Source of the DNA: Streptomyces fagopyri | GTDB lineage: Bacteria > Actinomycetota > Actinomycetes > Streptomycetales > Streptomycetaceae | Reading direction: 5' to 3' | Assembly: GCF_009498275.1 (NCBI RefSeq) | Contig: NZ_CP045643.1 | Span: 6,758,001 to 6,822,000 of the forward strand | DNA length: 64,000 nt | Part shown: piece after piece, positions 17,335-26,848 of the stretch | Layout of the letters: each line of letters starts with the position of its first letter | Position numbering within the stretch: position 1 is the first letter of the stretch | Program-made: the position numbers and the translations under genes | The notes under the pieces: generated by a model | The model's input: only the letters and a program-made list of their open reading frames with translations | What the model was told of the DNA's origin: nothing | Databases searched by the model: none

Positions 17335-18075
17335 TCAGTTCAGGCTCGTCGGGCCGCGTGTCAGGTCCGACGCAGGCAGTGACGGCAGGTTACGGATGAT
17401 CGCGGTCTCGGCGCGCAGGAGTTTCAGCTCCTCGCGGAGACGGGCCGCGGTGTCGGAGGCCTGGAGCAGCTTCTGCTTCGCCGGGATGTCCAGCATCGCG
17501 GCGGCCGCCACCAGGTAGGAGACCACCGCCGGTTCGTCCGGGAGGTCGGCGCCGGTGGACAGGGAGCGTTCGCGGGCGCCCGCGAGCCGCTTCTGGTACT
17601 GGCGGAAGGCGCGCAGGACACCTTCGGCGAGCGCGCCCGCCTCCTCGCCCGGTTCCTCGGGCAGTTCCTCCAGCTCGGCGGTGAGGAACGCGCCGGAGGC
17701 CTCCACGGACAGCAGCCGGACCCGTGTGGTCCCGGTGGCCAGTACCTCGAAGCTGCCGTCGGCGCGCTCCCGGATGGTCGCGGCGTCCGCGATGCAGCCC
17801 ACCTCGTGGAAGGCGAGGAAGGGGTTGTCGCCGAAGCCGGCGGCCGGCCCGCGGACGGGTACGGCGGTCTGGTCCGGCATGCCGGGGCCGCTCGTCGCGA
17901 CCTCGTGGCCGTCGCGGATCGCGACGACGGCGAACCGGCGCGGTTCGTCCTCGGGGGTCTTCAGCAGCTCGCGCATCATGGCGCGATAGCGCTCCTCGAA
18001 GATGTTCAGGGGCAGCACGAGCCCCGGGAACAGTACCGAGTTCAGCGGGAAGAGGGGGAGCCGGACGGTGGTCAC
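17335..18075 (-). CDS. LON substrate-binding domain protein
   Basis: 246 aa from GTG 18075; a TTG at 18084 is in frame, but its first bases fall within the probable -10 element. The N-terminal LON (PUA-like) domain is clear: VRLPLFPLNSVLFPGLVLPLNIFEERYRAMM, FHEVGCIADAATIRERADG and ATGTTRVRLL. A helical bundle follows and ends in a coiled-coil-like segment (KLLQASDTAARLREELKLLRAE). No AAA+ or protease domain is present, so this is the short stand-alone form whose role is unknown, perhaps a protein-binding adaptor. TAGGCT, 8 nt before the GTG, suggests a leaderless message. Confidence 0.82.
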   Translation of the reverse strand: MTTVRLPLFPLNSVLFPGLVLPLNIFEERYRAMMRELLKTPEDEPRRFAVVAIRDGHEVATSGPGMPDQTAVPVRGPAAGFGDNPFLAFHEVGCIADAATIRERADGSFEVLATGTTRVRLLSVEASGAFLTAELEELPEEPGEEAGALAEGVLRAFRQYQKRLAGARERSLSTGADLPDEPAVVSYLVAAAAMLDIPAKQKLLQASDTAARLREELKLLRAETAIIRNLPSLPASDLTRGPTSLN

Positions 18076-18083
18076 GACGGGCA

Positions 18084-18089
18084 AGCCTA
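18084..18089 (-). promoter_or_regulatory. -10 element for the LON-domain gene, overlapping a stop codon
   Basis: TAGGCT on the minus strand, 8 nt before GTG 18075. Its first three bases are the TAG stop of the upstream gene, so the downstream gene can be transcribed independently with no intergenic space. Confidence 0.5.
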
Positions 18090-19118
18090 ATGGTCGCCGG
18101 AGGGAGCGCGTCCGCCGTGCTCACTCCGTGGATGTACGGGCATGCGGGACGCGACCTCCAGACGTACCCCGTCGCGCAGTTCCAGGAACTGGCCCAGAGG
18201 GTCGTCCGAGACCCGGTCCCAGGGGAACGAGGTGGCGTAGGGGCCGATCAGACGGAGCTGTTCCAGGGCGTCCGTCCAGCGCTCCAGCCTGATCAGGACG
18301 TAGGTGAGCAGGTTGCGGACCTCGGCGGGCCAGGGGTCGCTGGGCCCGTAGGCCGCCGAGACCGCGATGGCGAGGTCGGCCGCCGCGTCGAGCCGTTCGC
18401 GCCGCACCACGGCTCCGCCGCCCTCGGTCAGGAACGCGAAGGCGGCGCGCACCGGCAGGGCCTGCACCAGGGAGCCGGGCAGCGCGTCCTGGGCGGCACG
18501 CTCGGCGAAGTCGAAGCACTCGTGGTGCGAGCCGTACCAGGCGGCCGAGAGGTACTTCAGGGCGGCGACGTGGCATCCGTAGTGGTGGGGGGAGCGGCGT
18601 ACGGCCTCGCCCCACAGCTTCTCGAACTCGGTGTGCCCGGCGTTGGTCCCCCTGGCGTGGTCGAGTGCGATCCGCCACGGCACCGGGTCGTGCGGGTCGC
18701 CCTCGGCGGCGGCCGTGATCAGCGGGCCGACCTGGCGCAGCAGCTCGGCGCGGGCGGGCGAGTCCCACCAGCGGCGCACCGCGAGTTCCGCCTTGACCAG
18801 CAGCGCGTCCGGGTCGTGCGGGGAGTCGCCCTGCCAGGCGTCGAGCCATTCGCCGCGGCAGCGCGCGAAGGCCGCGAGACGCATCGTGTAGCGGTCGCGG
18901 TTCTCCCACTCGGCGGCCTCGCGGGTGGTGGCGAGCAGCTTGGCGGTGGTGCCGTACTCGCCGCGGCCCGCGTCGACCAGGGCCGGGCCGAGCCGGTCGT
19001 CGGGGGCGTCCAGCAGCACCTCGTCGTCGCCGGGCAGCCCGGAGGTGAGACGCGGGGAGTTCCGGGCCATCCGGGCCGTGCGGATGAGCGCGCGCAGCAG
19101 TGCCATGGTATCGACCAT
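18087..19118 (-). CDS. conserved protein of unknown function, helical-repeat-like
   Basis: 343 aa from ATG 19118 (MVDTMALLRAL); ATG 19106 is also possible, and the longer frame to 19211 is unsupported. Without a database search I recognise no named domain. The sequence is a regular succession of amphipathic helices rich in Trp and Ala (AAEWENRDRYTMRLAAFARC, ALLVKAELAVRRWWDSPARA, HHYGCHVAALKYLSAAWYG), resembling a TPR-like solenoid. There is no signal peptide or membrane segment. It is followed at once by the LON-domain gene. Confidence 0.7.
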   Translation of the reverse strand: MVDTMALLRALIRTARMARNSPRLTSGLPGDDEVLLDAPDDRLGPALVDAGRGEYGTTAKLLATTREAAEWENRDRYTMRLAAFARCRGEWLDAWQGDSPHDPDALLVKAELAVRRWWDSPARAELLRQVGPLITAAAEGDPHDPVPWRIALDHARGTNAGHTEFEKLWGEAVRRSPHHYGCHVAALKYLSAAWYGSHHECFDFAERAAQDALPGSLVQALPVRAAFAFLTEGGGAVVRRERLDAAADLAIAVSAAYGPSDPWPAEVRNLLTYVLIRLERWTDALEQLRLIGPYATSFPWDRVSDDPLGQFLELRDGVRLEVASRMPVHPRSEHGGRAPSGDH

Positions 19119-19278
19119 TGAAAGACGCAGGTCGGGGCTGTGCCAGAGGGGGCGCGGTGAAGCTTTCGTAACCGCTGATTGGTTGTACGCCGAACAGTCA
19201 AGAATGGGCAAATAGTGCCCGTTTCTCGGCTATTGAACCCTGGCCAACAGTGGCGGTCGTGCCCCGGTCGCGGTCGAG

Positions 19279-20859
19279 TCAGCTGCGCCTCAGCAGCCGG
19301 GTCGCTCCCGCCGCCACCGTCGTCGCCAGGATCCAGCCGAGCAGGATCACCACGGCGGCCAGCCACTGCCAGCCGCCGCGCAGCTGCCAGACGCCCACCT
19401 GTCCGAGGTCGATCACGGGCAGCAGCAGGTCCAGGGCGAACAGCGCGGCGTTCCACGGCGGATGTCCGCCGTCGTCGACCGGCGGATGGCTCGCGTGCGA
19501 GAAGGCGATCGACGTCGCCGCCCAGAGCACCGCCATCCACAGGGCGGCGCGGCCGGGCCGGTACCCGTAGGCGACCGTCCAGTCCTGCGCGTACCCCCAC
19601 AGCTTGGCCGCGAGCGGCAGGGTCTCGCGGCGGCGCCGCTGCTTGGCCAGCAGCACCTCGCGCGCGTCCTCGTCCTCGCCGGAGTCACGCAGCACGGTGG
19701 CCAGCCGTTCGTACGGCTCCGGGCTGTACTCGGCGGTCGCCGCCGCCACCCACTCCAGGCGCCGCGTCAGCGGGAACGCGCCCTGGGGCACGAGGTTCTC
19801 GTAGCTGAAGCCGCCCATGTGCAGATTGCCCGGCCGGGGCCAGCTGTCCGCGCGGTCGACCAGGTTGACGACCCGCGCGCCGGACAGGACGACCTTGCCC
19901 CGCTCGGGCCGCTCGCCGAGAAAGCGCAGTTCCGGCGTCTGCACCCGCAGCAGCGACAGCTCCTGGTCGTCGTCGAAGGTGAAACGGGCACGCTCGAAGT
20001 CGACCGCGTCCCCGAACCGCCCGTCGTCCAGCCGTATCCCGCCCCGGCACTCGAACCGCTGCACGAGCGTGCCGCGCGCCGGGGTGGTCCCGCTCGTCAG
20101 CCAGGGCGCCCCGACGGCCGCGGGTGTCATGTACAGCGTGCGGTTGACGGTCAGCTGGGGGGCGTTCAGGGCGAGCCGGGTGTACGGATTGCTCAGGTTG
20201 CTGCCGCGCAGACTGAGCGAGACGCCGACGGTCGCCCCGCGCAGGCTCAGCTCGCCGTGCGACTCCAGCATCTCCGCCTGCAGGTCCTGACCCACGAACA
20301 TGCCGTCGCCGGTGATCGAGCGGCCGCGCCGGTCCCGGTAGACCACCGCCTGGTTGAGCATCAGGTCGGTGCCGATGTGCGCGTCGGTCAGCCGCACGCC
20401 GTTGTGGAACCGGCAGCGCGGCAGATGCAGGTCGCCCTCCGTGTGCACCCGGGCCGCCTCCAGGCGCGGCACCGAGCAGTCGACCAGGCGCACGGTGGTG
20501 AAGCGGGCCTCCGGCAGCAGGATCTCCTTCTCGAACCGGCAGCCCTTCAGCTCGACGTACGGCACCACGGTGCCGCCGGCGAGGTCCAGCACGTCGGAGA
20601 TCTGCACGCCGGTCAGCTTCAGGGAGGCGACCCGGCCCTGCAGGGCGGGCGGCCCGTCGAGCAGCAGCCACGCCACGATCCGGGCCCGCACACTGCGTTC
20701 GGGCCCCCAGGGGTGGCCGCCGTGCGGATCGTCCACGGCGGTGTCCCCGTCGCGCAGGTCGTACACGCTGCCGTTGCGGAAGGCCTGCCACATCCCGGCC
20801 TCGGCGGCGGTCAGCTCGTCCGGCAGGTCCCCGGCGCGGAGGCCGGCACCCTCGGTCAC
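19279..20859 (-). CDS. beta-solenoid-like membrane protein of unknown function
   Basis: 526 aa, GTG start with GGAAGGGAAG just upstream. Residues about 75-330 form repeated short strands in pentapeptide/bactofilin-like style (VELKGCRFEKEILLPEARF, TTVRLVDCSVPRLEAARVH, GDLHLPRCRFHNGVRLTDA), suggesting a right-handed solenoid on the cytoplasmic side. The C-terminus has two or three membrane segments (RAALWMAVLWAATSIAFSHA, WQWLAAVVILLGWILATTVA) and ends in Arg-Arg-Ser. I recall homologues sometimes labelled oxidoreductase, but no cofactor motif is visible to support that. It is divergent from hisD. Confidence 0.68.
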   Translation of the reverse strand: MTEGAGLRAGDLPDELTAAEAGMWQAFRNGSVYDLRDGDTAVDDPHGGHPWGPERSVRARIVAWLLLDGPPALQGRVASLKLTGVQISDVLDLAGGTVVPYVELKGCRFEKEILLPEARFTTVRLVDCSVPRLEAARVHTEGDLHLPRCRFHNGVRLTDAHIGTDLMLNQAVVYRDRRGRSITGDGMFVGQDLQAEMLESHGELSLRGATVGVSLSLRGSNLSNPYTRLALNAPQLTVNRTLYMTPAAVGAPWLTSGTTPARGTLVQRFECRGGIRLDDGRFGDAVDFERARFTFDDDQELSLLRVQTPELRFLGERPERGKVVLSGARVVNLVDRADSWPRPGNLHMGGFSYENLVPQGAFPLTRRLEWVAAATAEYSPEPYERLATVLRDSGEDEDAREVLLAKQRRRRETLPLAAKLWGYAQDWTVAYGYRPGRAALWMAVLWAATSIAFSHASHPPVDDGGHPPWNAALFALDLLLPVIDLGQVGVWQLRGGWQWLAAVVILLGWILATTVAAGATRLLRRS

Positions 20860-20974
20860 GGTTCTTCCCTTCCTCCCCAGCTACTCGCGGGTTTCGTACA
20901 TCCGTTCATGCCCGCTGTGTGACAGGCCGAACGCTACTGGTGACGGGGATGTCCAGGGGGTGACACGGCTGGCT

Positions 20975-20993
20975 TGTATCAGCCATTGATACA
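20975..20993. promoter_or_regulatory. palindromic operator candidate upstream of hisD
   Basis: TGTATCA-GCCAT-TGATACA: perfect 7-bp arms, unusually AT-rich for this region, about 28 bp upstream of the probable hisD -10. It could control hisD, the divergent gene at 20859, or both. No known regulator is assigned. Confidence 0.55.
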
Positions 20994-21020
20994 GGCGACC
21001 GGCGCCTTATCTCGGTCTGA

Positions 21021-21026
21021 GAGAAT
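21021..21026 (+). promoter_or_regulatory. -10 element for hisD (leaderless)
   Basis: GAGAAT, 7 nt before GTG 21034. No Shine-Dalgarno sequence. Confidence 0.5.
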
Positions 21027-21033
21027 TGCCTAC

Positions 21034-22383
21034 GTGATCTCCCGAATCGATCTGCGCGGCGACGCCCTCCCCGAAGGCACCGCACTGCGCGACCTGCTGC
21101 CCCGAGCCGACTTCGACGTATCGGCCGCCCTGGAGAAGGTGCGTCCGATCTGCGAGGCCGTGCATCATCGGGGGGACGCGGCGCTGATCGACTACGCGGA
21201 GAAGTTCGACGGCGTTCGGCTGGAAGCCGTGCGGGTCCCGGCCCAGGCCCTCGCGGACGCCCTGGAGCGGCTCGACCCGGCCGTCCGCGCGGCCCTGGAG
21301 GAGTCCATCCGCCGGGCCCGCCTGGTCCACCGCGCGCAGCGCCGCGGCTCGCACACCACCCAGGTCGTGCGGGGCGGCTCGGTCACCGAGAAGTGGGTGC
21401 CCGTCGAGCGGGTGGGCCTCTACGCGCCCGGCGGCCGTTCCGTCTACCCCTCGTCCGTGATCATGAACGCGGTCCCGGCACAGGAGGCCGGCGTGCCCTC
21501 CATGGCCCTCGCCTCCCCGCCGCAGCGCGACTTCGACGGCCTCCCGCACCCGACGATCCTCGCCGCCTGCGCCCTCCTCGGCATCGACGAGGTGTACGCG
21601 GCCGGTGGCGCCCAGGCCGTCGCGATGTTCGCGCACGGCACCGAGTCCTGCGCCCCGACCGCCATGGTCACCGGCCCCGGCAACATCTGGGTCGCCGCCG
21701 CCAAGCGGTACTTCACCGGCCGGATCGGCATCGACACCGAGGCGGGCCCCACCGAGATCGCCGTCCTCGCCGACGACACCGCCGACCCGGTGCACGTCGC
21801 CGCCGACCTGATCAGCCAGGCCGAGCACGACCCGCTGGCCGCGGCCGTCCTGGTCACCGACTCACCGGCCCTCGCGGACGCCGTGGAGAAGGAACTCGAA
21901 ACCCAGGTCGCGGCCACCAGGCACATCGAGGACCGGATCGTCCCGGCCCTGCGCGGCAGGCAGTCCGCGATCGTCCTGGTCGACGGCATCGACGAGGGGC
22001 TGCGGGTCGTCGACGCGTACGGCGCCGAGCACCTGGAGATCCAGACGGCCGACGCGGCGGCGGTCGCCGACCGGGTCCGGAACGCCGGAGCGATCTTCGT
22101 CGGCCCCTGGGCCCCCGTCTCGCTGGGCGACTACGCGGCGGGCTCCAACCACGTCCTGCCCACCGGTGGCTGCGCCTGCCACTCCTCGGGCCTGTCCGTG
22201 CAGTCGTTCCTGCGCGGCATCCACATCGTCGACTACACGCGGGACGCGCTCGCCGACGTCGCGCATCACGTGGTGACGCTCGCCGAGGCGGAGGACCTGC
22301 CCGCGCACGGCGCGGCGATCAAGGCCCGTTTTCCCGGAGACGAACAGGTCTCGCGTGGCTGGAAGGTACCCGAAGGCAAGTGA
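21034..22383 (+). CDS. hisD: histidinol dehydrogenase
   Basis: 449 aa from GTG 21034. It catalyses the last two NAD-dependent oxidations, L-histidinol to L-histidine, in the cytoplasm. Recognisable regions are [84 protein letters not shown] (Zn-site Gln and His) and [20 protein letters not shown] (catalytic region). The start is chosen for [23 protein letters not shown], the usual N-terminus, with a GAGAAT -10 just upstream. It is first in the his operon and overlaps hisC by GTGA. Confidence 0.97.
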   Translation: MISRIDLRGDALPEGTALRDLLPRADFDVSAALEKVRPICEAVHHRGDAALIDYAEKFDGVRLEAVRVPAQALADALERLDPAVRAALEESIRRARLVHRAQRRGSHTTQVVRGGSVTEKWVPVERVGLYAPGGRSVYPSSVIMNAVPAQEAGVPSMALASPPQRDFDGLPHPTILAACALLGIDEVYAAGGAQAVAMFAHGTESCAPTAMVTGPGNIWVAAAKRYFTGRIGIDTEAGPTEIAVLADDTADPVHVAADLISQAEHDPLAAAVLVTDSPALADAVEKELETQVAATRHIEDRIVPALRGRQSAIVLVDGIDEGLRVVDAYGAEHLEIQTADAAAVADRVRNAGAIFVGPWAPVSLGDYAAGSNHVLPTGGCACHSSGLSVQSFLRGIHIVDYTRDALADVAHHVVTLAEAEDLPAHGAAIKARFPGDEQVSRGWKVPEGK

Positions 22384-23498
22384 CCGGCAAAGTGACTGGC
22401 ATCGACGACCTCCCCGTACGGGACGAGCTGCGCGGCAAGTCCCCCTACGGCGCGCCCCAACTCGACGTCGCGGTACGGCTGAACACCAACGAGAACCCCT
22501 ACCCGCTGCCCGAACCCCTCGTCGAGCGGATCGCCGAGCGGGTGCGTGAGGCCGCCCGCGACCTCAACCGCTACCCCGACCGGGACGCGGTCCAACTGCG
22601 CACCGAACTCGCCGGATACCTGACGAGGACCGGCGGACACCGGGTCGGCGTCGAGAACGTCTGGGCGGCCAACGGCTCGAACGAGGTCATCCAGCAACTG
22701 CTGCAGACCTTCGGCGGCCCCGGCCGGACGGCGATGGGCTTCGAGCCCTCGTACTCGATGCACGCGCTGATCGCACGAGGCACCGGCACGGGCTGGATCC
22801 CGGGCCCGCGCGACGAGGACTTCACCATCGACCCGGCCGCCGCCGAACGGGCCGTCGCCGAGCACCGCCCCGACGTCGTCTTCCTCACCACCCCCAACAA
22901 CCCCACCGGCAACGCGATGCCGCGCGAGACGGTCGTCGCGCTGTACGAGGCCGCACAGGCGGCCAAGCCGTCGATGGTGATCGTGGACGAGGCCTACGTC
23001 GAGTTCAGCCACGGTGACTCGCTGCTGCCGCTGCTCGAAGGACGGCCGAATCTCGTCGTCTCCCGGACGATGTCGAAGGCGTTCGGCGCGGCCGGACTGC
23101 GCCTCGGCTACCTCGCCGCGCACCCGGCGGTCGTCGACGCCGTACAGCTCGTACGGCTGCCGTACCACCTGTCGGCCGTCACCCAGGCCACCGCCCTGGC
23201 CGCCCTGGAACACACCGACACGCTGCTGGCCTACGTGGAGCGCCTGAAGGCCGAGCGGGACCGGCTGGTCACCGAGCTGCGCGCGATCGGGTACGAGGTG
23301 ACCGAGTCGGACGCCAACTTCGTGCAGTTCGGGCGGTTCGCGGACTCCCACGAGGCCTGGCAGAAGATCCTCGACCGGGGCGTCCTGGTCAGAGACAACG
23401 GCGTACCGGGCCGGCTGCGGGTCTCCGCGGGCACCCCGGCCGAAAACGACGCGTTCCTGGACGCGGTCCGTGAGTTGAAGAAGGAGCAGAGCGCATGA
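22380..23498 (+). CDS. hisC: histidinol-phosphate aminotransferase
   Basis: 372 aa from GTG 22380, which overlaps the hisD stop (GTGA). It is a class I/II PLP enzyme that converts imidazole-acetol phosphate and glutamate to histidinol phosphate. Motifs: [20 protein letters not shown] near the N-terminus, [46 protein letters not shown] with the Asp that contacts the pyridine nitrogen, and [20 protein letters not shown] with the PLP-binding Lys. It ends overlapping hisB by ATGA. Length is normal. Confidence 0.97.
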   Translation: MTGKVTGIDDLPVRDELRGKSPYGAPQLDVAVRLNTNENPYPLPEPLVERIAERVREAARDLNRYPDRDAVQLRTELAGYLTRTGGHRVGVENVWAANGSNEVIQQLLQTFGGPGRTAMGFEPSYSMHALIARGTGTGWIPGPRDEDFTIDPAAAERAVAEHRPDVVFLTTPNNPTGNAMPRETVVALYEAAQAAKPSMVIVDEAYVEFSHGDSLLPLLEGRPNLVVSRTMSKAFGAAGLRLGYLAAHPAVVDAVQLVRLPYHLSAVTQATALAALEHTDTLLAYVERLKAERDRLVTELRAIGYEVTESDANFVQFGRFADSHEAWQKILDRGVLVRDNGVPGRLRVSAGTPAENDAFLDAVRELKKEQSA

Positions 23499-24088
23499 GC
23501 CGCGTCGGAAGAGTGGAGCGGACGACCAAGGAGACGTCGGTCCTCGTCGAGATCGATCTCGACGGGTCCGGCCAGGTCGAGGTGTCGACGGGGGTCGGCT
23601 TCTACGACCACATGCTCGACCAGCTCGGACGGCACGGTCTGTTCGACCTGACCGTGAAGACCGAGGGCGACCTGCACATCGACTCGCACCACACCATCGA
23701 GGACACCGCCCTCGCGCTGGGCGCCGCCTTCAAGCAGGCGCTCGGCGACAAGGTGGGCATCTACCGCTTCGGCAACTGCACGGTCCCGCTGGACGAGTCG
23801 CTCGCCCAGGTGACCGTCGACCTGTCCGGCCGCCCCTACCTCGTGCACACCGAGCCCGAGAACATGGCGCCGATGATCGGCGAGTACGACACGACGATGA
23901 CCCGGCACATCCTGGAGTCCTTCGTCGCCCAGGCCCAGATCGCGCTGCACGTGCACGTGCCCTACGGGCGCAACGCGCACCACATCGTGGAGTGCCAGTT
24001 CAAGGCCCTGGCCCGGGCGCTGCGCTACGCCTCCGAGCGCGACCCGCGCGCCGCCGGCATCCTCCCCTCCACGAAGGGCGCGCTGTGA
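23495..24088 (+). CDS. hisB: imidazoleglycerol-phosphate dehydratase
   Basis: 197 aa, the mono-functional length (no phosphatase domain fused). It dehydrates IGP to imidazole-acetol phosphate using two Mn ions. The two symmetry-related metal motifs are present, [20 protein letters not shown] and [18 protein letters not shown], together with [14 protein letters not shown]. It begins at ATG 23495, overlapping the hisC stop, and its TGA overlaps the GTG of the 31-codon ORF that follows. Confidence 0.97.
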   Translation: MSRVGRVERTTKETSVLVEIDLDGSGQVEVSTGVGFYDHMLDQLGRHGLFDLTVKTEGDLHIDSHHTIEDTALALGAAFKQALGDKVGIYRFGNCTVPLDESLAQVTVDLSGRPYLVHTEPENMAPMIGEYDTTMTRHILESFVAQAQIALHVHVPYGRNAHHIVECQFKALARALRYASERDPRAAGILPSTKGAL

Positions 24089-24180
24089 GCGGCGCGCCCG
24101 CGGCCACCGCGCCGCAGACGACGACGCTGCCCGCCGCGCCCCGCCACGCGGGCGCAGAAGCGAACGGAAAGACACTGTGA
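24085..24180 (+). CDS. 31-aa mini-ORF in the his operon
   Basis: GTG 24085 overlaps the hisB stop as GTGA, and its own TGA overlaps the GTG of the next gene, so it sits in an unbroken chain of coupled starts. The peptide is Ala/Pro/Thr-rich ([20 protein letters not shown]) with no recognisable fold. Its function may simply be to carry ribosomes to the 54-aa gene. It is real as a coupled frame; whether the peptide is stable is unknown. Confidence 0.45.
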   Translation: MSGAPAATAPQTTTLPAAPRHAGAEANGKTL

Positions 24181-24341
24181 CCGGCCTGTCGAGCATCCTG
24201 ATCGTCGTCGGACTCTTCCTCCTCGGCGGCATCTACTCCTTCGTCAAACAGGAGATGCCCAGGAGCCTCATCGTGCTGCTCTCCATCGGCGCGGCGATGT
24301 GCCTGGTCGCGGGGGTCATGAGGCTGGAGGTGTGGAATTGA
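24177..24341 (+). CDS. 54-aa two-helix membrane microprotein
   Basis: The GTG at 24177 overlaps the preceding stop and the TGA at 24339-24341 overlaps the TTG of hisH. The product is a clear helical hairpin. Helix 1 is [20 protein letters not shown], a short KQEMPRS turn follows, and helix 2 is [20 protein letters not shown]. Codon use is strongly Streptomyces-like. No enzymatic motif is present. Its place inside the his operon suggests co-expression with histidine synthesis. Function unknown. Confidence 0.75.
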   Translation: MTGLSSILIVVGLFLLGGIYSFVKQEMPRSLIVLLSIGAAMCLVAGVMRLEVWN

Positions 24342-24979
24342 GCGGCCCCAGGAAGGTCGTCGTCTTCGACTACGGCTTCGGGAACGTACGCTCCGCCGAG
24401 CGCGCCCTCGCCCGCGCCGGGGCCGAGGTCGAGATCACCCGTGACTACGACACGGCCATGAACGCCGACGGGCTGCTGGTACCGGGCGTCGGCGCCTTCG
24501 CCGCCTGCATGAAGGGCCTCAGGGACGCCCGCGGCGACTGGATCATCGGTCGCCGTCTGGCGGGCGGGCGCCCCGTGATGGGCATCTGCGTCGGCATGCA
24601 GATCCTCTTCGCGCGGGGCATCGAGCACGGTGTGGAGACAGAGGGCCTGGACGAGTGGCCGGGCGCGGTCGAGCCGCTGCGGGCCGACATCGTGCCCCAC
24701 ATGGGCTGGAACACGGTCGAGGCACCCGCGGGCTCGCGGCTCTTCGCGGGGCTCGACGCGGGCGCGCGCTACTACTTCGTCCACTCGTACGCCGTCCACG
24801 ACTGGTCCCTGGACGTCACGAACCCGGCGATGCGGGCGCCCCTGGTCACCTGGGCGACGCACGGCAAGCCCTTCGTGGCGGCCGTCGAGAACGGCGCCCT
24901 GTGGGCCACCCAGTTCCACCCCGAGAAGTCCGGCGACGCCGGAGCCCAGCTCCTCACCAACTGGATCGGAACACTGTGA
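24338..24979 (+). CDS. hisH: imidazole glycerol phosphate synthase, glutaminase subunit
   Basis: 213 aa from TTG 24338. This rare start is chosen because GGAGG lies 7 nt upstream and the N-terminus [18 protein letters not shown] is standard; the GTG at 24332 is too close to that site. It is a class I glutamine amidotransferase with the nucleophile in [15 protein letters not shown] and the His-Glu pair in [13 protein letters not shown], plus [11 protein letters not shown]. It supplies ammonia to HisF. It overlaps priA by GTGA. Confidence 0.95.
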   Translation: MSGPRKVVVFDYGFGNVRSAERALARAGAEVEITRDYDTAMNADGLLVPGVGAFAACMKGLRDARGDWIIGRRLAGGRPVMGICVGMQILFARGIEHGVETEGLDEWPGAVEPLRADIVPHMGWNTVEAPAGSRLFAGLDAGARYYFVHSYAVHDWSLDVTNPAMRAPLVTWATHGKPFVAAVENGALWATQFHPEKSGDAGAQLLTNWIGTL

Positions 24980-25701
24980 GCAAGCTCGAACTCCTCCCCG
25001 CCGTCGACGTCCGCGACGGCCAGGCCGTCCGCCTCGTGCACGGCGAGTCGGGGACGGAAACTTCTTACGGCTCCCCCCTGGAGGCCGCTCTCGCCTGGCA
25101 GCGTTCGGGCGCCGAGTGGCTGCACCTCGTCGACCTGGACGCCGCCTTCGGGACCGGTGACAACCGCGACCTGATCGCCGAGGTCGCCGGCGCCATGGAC
25201 ATCAAGGTCGAACTGTCCGGCGGCATCCGCGACGACGACACGCTCGCCGCCGCCCTCGCCACCGGCTGCACCCGCGTCAACCTCGGCACCGCCGCCCTGG
25301 AGACCCCCGAATGGGTCGCCAAGGTCATCGGCGAGCACGGCGACAGGATCGCGGTCGGCCTCGACGTACGCGGCACGACACTGCGCGGACGCGGCTGGAC
25401 CCGCGACGGCGGCGACCTCTACGAGACGCTGGGGCGCCTCGACTCCGAGGGCTGCGCGCGCTACGTGGTCACGGACATCGCCAAGGACGGCACGCTGCAG
25501 GGCCCGAACCTGGACCTGCTCAAGAACGTCTGCGCCGCGACGGACCGCCCCGTGGTCGCCTCCGGCGGGGTCTCCTCCCTCGACGACCTGCGCGCCATCG
25601 CCGCGCTCGTACCCCTCGGCGTCGAGGGCTCGATCGTCGGAAAGGCCCTGTACGCGAAGGCGTTCACGCTGGAAGAGGCACTGGAGGCGGTGGCCCGGTG
25701 A
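24976..25701 (+). CDS. priA: bifunctional HisA/TrpF isomerase
   Basis: 241 aa from GTG 24976. A TIM barrel of the HisA family with [20 protein letters not shown] (first catalytic Asp), [39 protein letters not shown] (second Asp) and [17 protein letters not shown]. In Streptomyces and Mycobacterium this protein isomerises both ProFAR (histidine) and PRA (tryptophan). No separate trpF occurs in this window, although trpE, trpC, trpB and trpA do. The Arg-rich active-site loop ([10 protein letters not shown]) fits the dual-substrate PriA form. The dual role is inferred from family and context. Confidence 0.93.
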   Translation: MSKLELLPAVDVRDGQAVRLVHGESGTETSYGSPLEAALAWQRSGAEWLHLVDLDAAFGTGDNRDLIAEVAGAMDIKVELSGGIRDDDTLAAALATGCTRVNLGTAALETPEWVAKVIGEHGDRIAVGLDVRGTTLRGRGWTRDGGDLYETLGRLDSEGCARYVVTDIAKDGTLQGPNLDLLKNVCAATDRPVVASGGVSSLDDLRAIAALVPLGVEGSIVGKALYAKAFTLEEALEAVAR

Positions 25702-26096
25702 GCGGCGTCCGACGCGTCACGAGCGACGCGCCCTGGGAGGACACCTTCGGGTACTCCAGGGCCGTGGAACTTCCCAACGGCCTGGTGCTGGTCTCCGGCT
25801 GCACCTCCGTGATCGACGGCGCGATCGTCGACGGCGGCCCGTACGAGCAGGCGGTCAACTCCTTCGGTGTCGCGCTCGCCGCGCTGGCGGAGCTCGGCCT
25901 CGGCCGCGACGACGTCGTGCGGACCCGGATGCACCTGACCCACGCCCGCGACGTGGAGGAGGTCGGACGCGCCCACAAGGAGATCTTCGGCCCCGTCCGG
26001 CCCGCCGCGTCCATGCTCATCGTCTCCGGCCTCGTGGACCCGCGGCTGGTCGTCGAGGTCGAGGTGGAGGCGTACCGGGAGGCGACCCCCTCATGA
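25698..26096 (+). CDS. RidA/YjgF-family enamine/imine deaminase
   Basis: 132 aa from GTG 25698 (GTGA overlap with priA). The chorismate-mutase-like RidA fold is indicated by the [19 protein letters not shown] start, [40 protein letters not shown] and the C-terminal [22 protein letters not shown], with the Arg that binds the 2-aminoacrylate carboxylate. RidA removes reactive enamines released by PLP enzymes. A link to hisC in the same operon is plausible but inferred. It overlaps hisF by ATGA. Confidence 0.88.
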   Translation: MSGVRRVTSDAPWEDTFGYSRAVELPNGLVLVSGCTSVIDGAIVDGGPYEQAVNSFGVALAALAELGLGRDDVVRTRMHLTHARDVEEVGRAHKEIFGPVRPAASMLIVSGLVDPRLVVEVEVEAYREATPS

Positions 26097-26848
26097 CCCT
26101 GGCCGTACGAGTCATCCCCTGCCTGGACGTGGACAACGGCCGGGTCGTCAAGGGCGTCAACTTCCAGAACCTGCGCGACGCGGGCGACCCGGTCGAGATG
26201 GCCAAGGTGTACGACGCCGAGGGCGCCGACGAACTGACGTTCCTGGACATCACCGCGTCCTCCGGCAACCGCGAGACCACGTACGACGTGGTGCGGCGCA
26301 CCGCCGAGCAGGTCTTCATCCCGCTGACCGTGGGCGGCGGGGTGCGCACCGCCGAGGACGTGGACAAGCTGCTGCGGGCGGGCGCGGACAAGGTCGGGGT
26401 CAACACGGCCGCGATCGCCCGGCCCGACCTCATCCGTGAGATCGCCGAACGGTTCGGCCGTCAGGTCCTCGTCCTGTCGGTGGACGCCCGGCGCACGCAG
26501 AGCGGCTCCTTCGAGGTCACCACCCACGGTGGCCGCGAGGGCACCGGCATCGACGCCGTCGAGTGGGCCCACCGGGCCGCCGAGCTGGGCGCGGGCGAGA
26601 TCCTGCTCAACTCGATGGACGCGGACGGCACGAAGGACGGCTACGACATGGAGATGATCGAGGCCGTCCGCAAGCACGTCACCGTGCCGCTGATCGCCAG
26701 CGGCGGGGCGGGCCGGCTCGCCGACTTCCCGCCCGCCGTCGCCGCGGGTGCCGACGCGGTGCTCGCCGCGTCGGTCTTCCACTTCGGTGACCTGCGGATC
26801 GGCGAGGTGAAGGAGACACTGCGCGAGGCGGGGCATCCCGTCCGCTGA
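26093..26848 (+). CDS. hisF: imidazole glycerol phosphate synthase, cyclase subunit
   Basis: 251 aa from ATG 26093. A TIM barrel with [20 protein letters not shown] (catalytic Asp), [49 protein letters not shown] (second Asp), [10 protein letters not shown] and [13 protein letters not shown]. With HisH it makes IGP and AICAR from PRFAR and ammonia. It is the last gene of the his run; hisI lies 1.5 kb downstream on its own promoter, and hisG/hisE are not in the window. Confidence 0.97.
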   Translation: MTLAVRVIPCLDVDNGRVVKGVNFQNLRDAGDPVEMAKVYDAEGADELTFLDITASSGNRETTYDVVRRTAEQVFIPLTVGGGVRTAEDVDKLLRAGADKVGVNTAAIARPDLIREIAERFGRQVLVLSVDARRTQSGSFEVTTHGGREGTGIDAVEWAHRAAELGAGEILLNSMDADGTKDGYDMEMIEAVRKHVTVPLIASGGAGRLADFPPAVAAGADAVLAASVFHFGDLRIGEVKETLREAGHPVR

